Shown here: positions 61,606 through 64,000 of the stretch, in pieces | Position numbering within the stretch: the first letter of the stretch is position 1 | How the letters are laid out: each line of letters starts with the position of its first letter | Origin: Hungatella sp. UBA5385 | GTDB lineage: Bacteria; Bacillota; Clostridia; Lachnospirales; Lachnospiraceae | NCBI GenBank assembly: GCA_002409995.1 | Contig: DHOR01000055.1 | Coordinates: 29,541 to 93,540, forward strand | Direction of reading: 5' to 3' | Length of the DNA stretch: 64,000 nucleotides | Position numbers and translations under genes: made by a program | The notes under the pieces: model-generated | Told to the model about the DNA's origin: nothing | Database searches by the model: none | What the model saw: only the letters and a program-made list of their open reading frames with translations

Positions 61606-62760
61606 ATGACAACAAATGAAAAATCTTTATTATTACATGAAAAATGGCAGGGTAAATTGGAAATAACTTCCAAGGCATCTGTAAAGAGTCGTGAGGATCT
61701 TGCCCTTGCTTATACACCTGGAGTTGCAGAACCCTGTAAGATCATTGCAGAAGATCCTGAAGCTGCTTATAAGTATACAATCAAATCCAATACAATTGCC
61801 GTTATATCTGACGGCAGTGCTGTTCTTGGTCTTGGCAATATCGGTCCTCTGGCTGCTATGCCGGTTATGGAAGGCAAGGCAGTTCTTTTCAAGGAATTTG
61901 GCGGAGTTAACGCTATTCCCATCTGTCTGGACACTCAGGACACAGAGGAAATCATAAAAACAATTGTTAACATTGCTCCTGCTTTTGGCGGAATCAATCT
62001 GGAAGATATCTCAGCCCCACGTTGCTTTGAGATAGAGGAACGGTTAAAAGATCTGCTTTCTATTCCTGTTTTCCATGATGATCAGCATGGAACTGCCATC
62101 GTTGTTCTTGCCGGTGTTATCAATGCATTAAAGGTAACAGGCAAAACAAAGGAAAACTGCCGTGTGGTAGTCAATGGTGCCGGTTCTGCAGGAATTGCCA
62201 TTACAAAACTTCTTCTCTCCTACGGTTTTCCACATATTACCATGTGTGACCGTGCAGGAATTCTGGCAAAGGATAGTAAGGATTTAAACTGGATGCAGGA
62301 AAAGATGATGGACGTGACCAATCTGGAAGGTGTTCACGGTTCTCTTGGTGACGCCATGAAGGGCGCTGATATATTTATTGGTGTATCTGCTCCGGGAATT
62401 GTTACAGAGGACATGGTTGCCTCCATGAATAAAGATGCCATACTTTTTGCTATGGCAAACCCTGTTCCTGAGATTATGCCTGACCTTGCTAAAGCAGCAG
62501 GTGCAAAAGTTGTTGGTACAGGCAGGTCTGATTTTCCAAATCAGGTCAATAATGTAATTGTATTCCCAGGAATTTTTAAAGGTGCTCTTGAAGGAAGGGC
62601 TTCTGCAATTACTGAAGAGATGAAGCTGGCAGCAGCCAATGCGATTGCAGGTCTTGTGGAGGAATCCCAACTGAATGAAAACAATATTCTGCCTGAGGCA
62701 TTTGATCCTAAGGTGGCAGATGTTGTAAGCCGTGCAGTGAGGAATCATATCCGTGAATAA
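61606..62760 (+). CDS. NAD(P)-dependent malic enzyme
   Basis: Oxidative decarboxylation of malate to pyruvate in the cytoplasm. The 384-residue length is that of the short bacterial form. Motifs: the substrate-site SREDLALAYTPGVAEPC, the metal-binding FHDDQHGTAIV, the NAD-loop VVNGAGSAGIAITKLL and GTGRSDFPNQVNNV. An AAAAGAAGGG SD precedes the ATG. It is followed closely by a DUF4364 gene. Confidence 0.94.
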   Translation: MTTNEKSLLLHEKWQGKLEITSKASVKSREDLALAYTPGVAEPCKIIAEDPEAAYKYTIKSNTIAVISDGSAVLGLGNIGPLAAMPVMEGKAVLFKEFGGVNAIPICLDTQDTEEIIKTIVNIAPAFGGINLEDISAPRCFEIEERLKDLLSIPVFHDDQHGTAIVVLAGVINALKVTGKTKENCRVVVNGAGSAGIAITKLLLSYGFPHITMCDRAGILAKDSKDLNWMQEKMMDVTNLEGVHGSLGDAMKGADIFIGVSAPGIVTEDMVASMNKDAILFAMANPVPEIMPDLAKAAGAKVVGTGRSDFPNQVNNVIVFPGIFKGALEGRASAITEEMKLAAANAIAGLVEESQLNENNILPEAFDPKVADVVSRAVRNHIRE

Positions 62761-62783
62761 ATAACCAGATGGAGGGTGTGACC

Positions 62784-63308
62784 ATGCTGTCAGAACCAAT
62801 GACATTGTATAAATTAATGATTTTGTATATGCTGAAGCAGGTTAATTTTCCACTTACCAGCGCTCAGCTGTCAAACTTTTTTCTGGAGCACGAATACACC
62901 ACGTATTTTACGCTGAACCAGGCACTTAGCGAACTGCTGGAGGCAAAGCTTCTCTACGTGGAATCCAATCACAACAGCAGCCGTTATGAGATTACAAGGG
63001 AGGGTGAGGAAACACTCTCCTTCTTCGGCAATAAGATTTCTCCTGCCATTACTCAGGATATGGATGAGTATTTAAAGGAGAATAAGTTCCGGCTTCGCAA
63101 TGAGGTGGGCGTAACAGCTAATTACTACAAATCCACCAATCATGATTATATCGTTCACTGCGAGGTTCGGGAGGGAAAAAGCTGTTTGATTAACTTAGAG
63201 CTGTCTGTTCCTGACAAGGATCAGGCAGAGATCATGTGTGACCACTGGAAATCAAAAAGCCAGGAAATCTATGCATTTGCCATGAAGGCATTGATGAGCG
63301 GTTCGTAA
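62784..63308 (+). CDS. DUF4364 family protein
   Basis: A 174-residue protein from ATG 62784 (MLSEPMTLYKLMILYMLKQV), with GGAGG 8 nt upstream. The N-terminal 80 residues look like a winged helix (FPLTSAQLSNFFLEHEYTTYFTLNQALSELLEAKLLYVE ... RYEITREGEETLSFF). An alpha/beta C-terminal half follows. DUF4364 is widespread in Clostridia and has no established function; a transcriptional regulator is plausible. Confidence 0.85.
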   Translation: MLSEPMTLYKLMILYMLKQVNFPLTSAQLSNFFLEHEYTTYFTLNQALSELLEAKLLYVESNHNSSRYEITREGEETLSFFGNKISPAITQDMDEYLKENKFRLRNEVGVTANYYKSTNHDYIVHCEVREGKSCLINLELSVPDKDQAEIMCDHWKSKSQEIYAFAMKALMSGS

Positions 63309-63331
63309 AAAGAACAATGAGGTATCGAATT

Positions 63332-63643
63332 ATGAAACAAGTGAAACCATCTTTTTTTCAGGAAGTAAGCTCTAAATATAAGGCAGAGCAGAAGAAGCTA
63401 AACCGTAAGAAGTTTCTTTTAAAAACCAAATTAACTCTTACTATCATACTTCCTGTATTCATTGTTGTACTTGCAGTTAAGGTGATTCAGACATTTCTGC
63501 AGATCAAGATGAGAGAAATTTTTACAGACCATAAAGTGAAACCTGTGGAAGAGCTTCAGACAAAAGAAGCAGGAAAACCAATTCCTGCTGTTATGACACC
63601 TGTTGAAAAGGAAATTATAAAACCAACACCATATACCAATTAA
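63332..63643 (+). CDS. Small single-pass membrane protein, unknown function
   Basis: About 103 residues from ATG 63332 (MKQVKPSFFQEVSSKYKAEQKKLNRKKF; GAGG upstream). A very basic N-terminus, one membrane helix (LTLTIILPVFIVVLAVKVIQTFL) and a charged, proline-containing C-terminal tail. I do not recognise a family. It is the last gene of the malic enzyme-DUF4364 group and its stop lies inside a bidirectional terminator. Confidence 0.65.
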   Translation: MKQVKPSFFQEVSSKYKAEQKKLNRKKFLLKTKLTLTIILPVFIVVLAVKVIQTFLQIKMREIFTDHKVKPVEELQTKEAGKPIPAVMTPVEKEIIKPTPYTN

Positions 63644-63679
63644 GAGGGAACAGTTTTCATCAACTGCTCCCTCTTAATT
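63638..63679. terminator. Bidirectional terminator between converging genes
   Basis: An 18-nt stem AATTAAGAGGGAACAGTT / AACTGCTCCCTCTTAATT with one mismatch; it overlaps the stop codon on the plus strand. Confidence 0.85.
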
Positions 63680-63682
63680 TCA

Positions 63683-64000
63683 TTATCCATGCATAAATCT
63701 CTCCAGGAATTCCTTGGTAGAGCTCTTCTGAGGATTGCCGAAGATATCGGCAGGTGTCCCCTCTTCTTCAATGACTCCGTTAGCCATATAAACAACATGA
63801 TTTGACACATCTCTTGCAAATGCCATCTCATGAGTAACAATAATCATGGTCAGTCCCTCTTTTGCAAGAGTTCTCATAACTGCCAGAACCTCTCCTACCA
63901 TCTGAGGATCTAAGGCTGAAGTAGGCTCATCAAACAGAAGAATCTCCGGCTCCATAGCAAGGGCTCTTGCAATTGCAACCCTCTGCTTCTGTCCTCCTGA
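63683..64000 (-). CDS. Polar amino-acid ABC transporter ATP-binding protein (partial, N-terminus off the window)
   Basis: The C-terminal 105 residues of a GlnQ-type ATPase. The frame enters at the right edge with the signature SGGQKQRVAIARALAMEPE. Walker B is ILLFDEPTSALDP, the H-loop is IVTHEMAFARDVS, and the C-terminus GVIEEEGTPADIFGNPQKSSTKEFLERFMHG is typical of glutamine/polar amino-acid systems. The rest of the gene and the transporter lie to the right. Confidence 0.93.
   Translation of the reverse strand, partial: SGGQKQRVAIARALAMEPEILLFDEPTSALDPQMVGEVLAVMRTLAKEGLTMIIVTHEMAFARDVSNHVVYMANGVIEEEGTPADIFGNPQKSSTKEFLERFMHG

Overview
The window looks like chromosome from an endospore-forming, anaerobic Clostridia bacterium, most likely a Lachnospiraceae relative. 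The evidence is moderate-to-low GC, Firmicutes Shine-Dalgarno sequences, sporulation genes (spoIIGA, sigE, sigG, ymxH), a T-box before valS, and DUF4364, DUF5716 and DUF5717 proteins. No rRNA, tRNA or CRISPR array is visible.

Layout. 1-12.3 kb is housekeeping: a flavodoxin-like protein, SNF2 helicase, argS, rarA, and a block nrdR-yqeG-aroE-aroK-aroQ-efp. 12.4-15.4 kb is a methionine ABC importer, metNIQ. Before it lie a strong promoter, a 40-residue leader ORF with 12 methionines, and an intrinsic terminator, which together look like an undescribed methionine attenuator. 15.5-24.4 kb holds pepV, yqeY, prfC, an esterase-like hydrolase, divergent CoA genes (coaBC/coaX), a MATE exporter and sigG. 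24.4-27.0 kb is a BlaR/BlaI-type pair.

27.1-36.8 kb is a surface-fibre locus on the minus strand. It encodes a SipW-type signal peptidase, five TasA/camelysin-like proteins with SipW-type signal peptides, a repeat protein, a vWA adhesin, a Cna_B protein with an LIQTG sorting signal, and a sortase. Directly upstream (36.99-38.46 kb) a tyrosine recombinase gene is bracketed by near-identical inverted repeats. Just inside the distal repeat is a near-consensus promoter. As assembled it points away from the locus and into a terminator. Inverting the segment would point it at sipW. I read this as a self-contained phase-variation switch captured in the OFF orientation.

38.8-43.8 kb holds sigE, spoIIGA (classic long-spacer spoIIG promoter, apparent non-AUG start) and valS with its T-box. 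43.8-54.2 kb is an amino-sugar-linked block: LacI regulator, nagA, a complete Liv-type ABC transporter, a Gfo/Idh/MocA oxidoreductase, nagB and a LarA-like protein. 54.6-61.4 kb carries an AAC(3)-family acetyltransferase, a 236-bp palindromic element, and an uncharacterised DUF5717/DUF5716/TPR operon. The right end has malic enzyme, a DUF4364 protein, a small membrane protein and a truncated amino-acid ABC ATPase.

Boundaries and start codons were read by eye from reading frames and ribosome binding sites. Functions rest on recognised family motifs, not on database searches.
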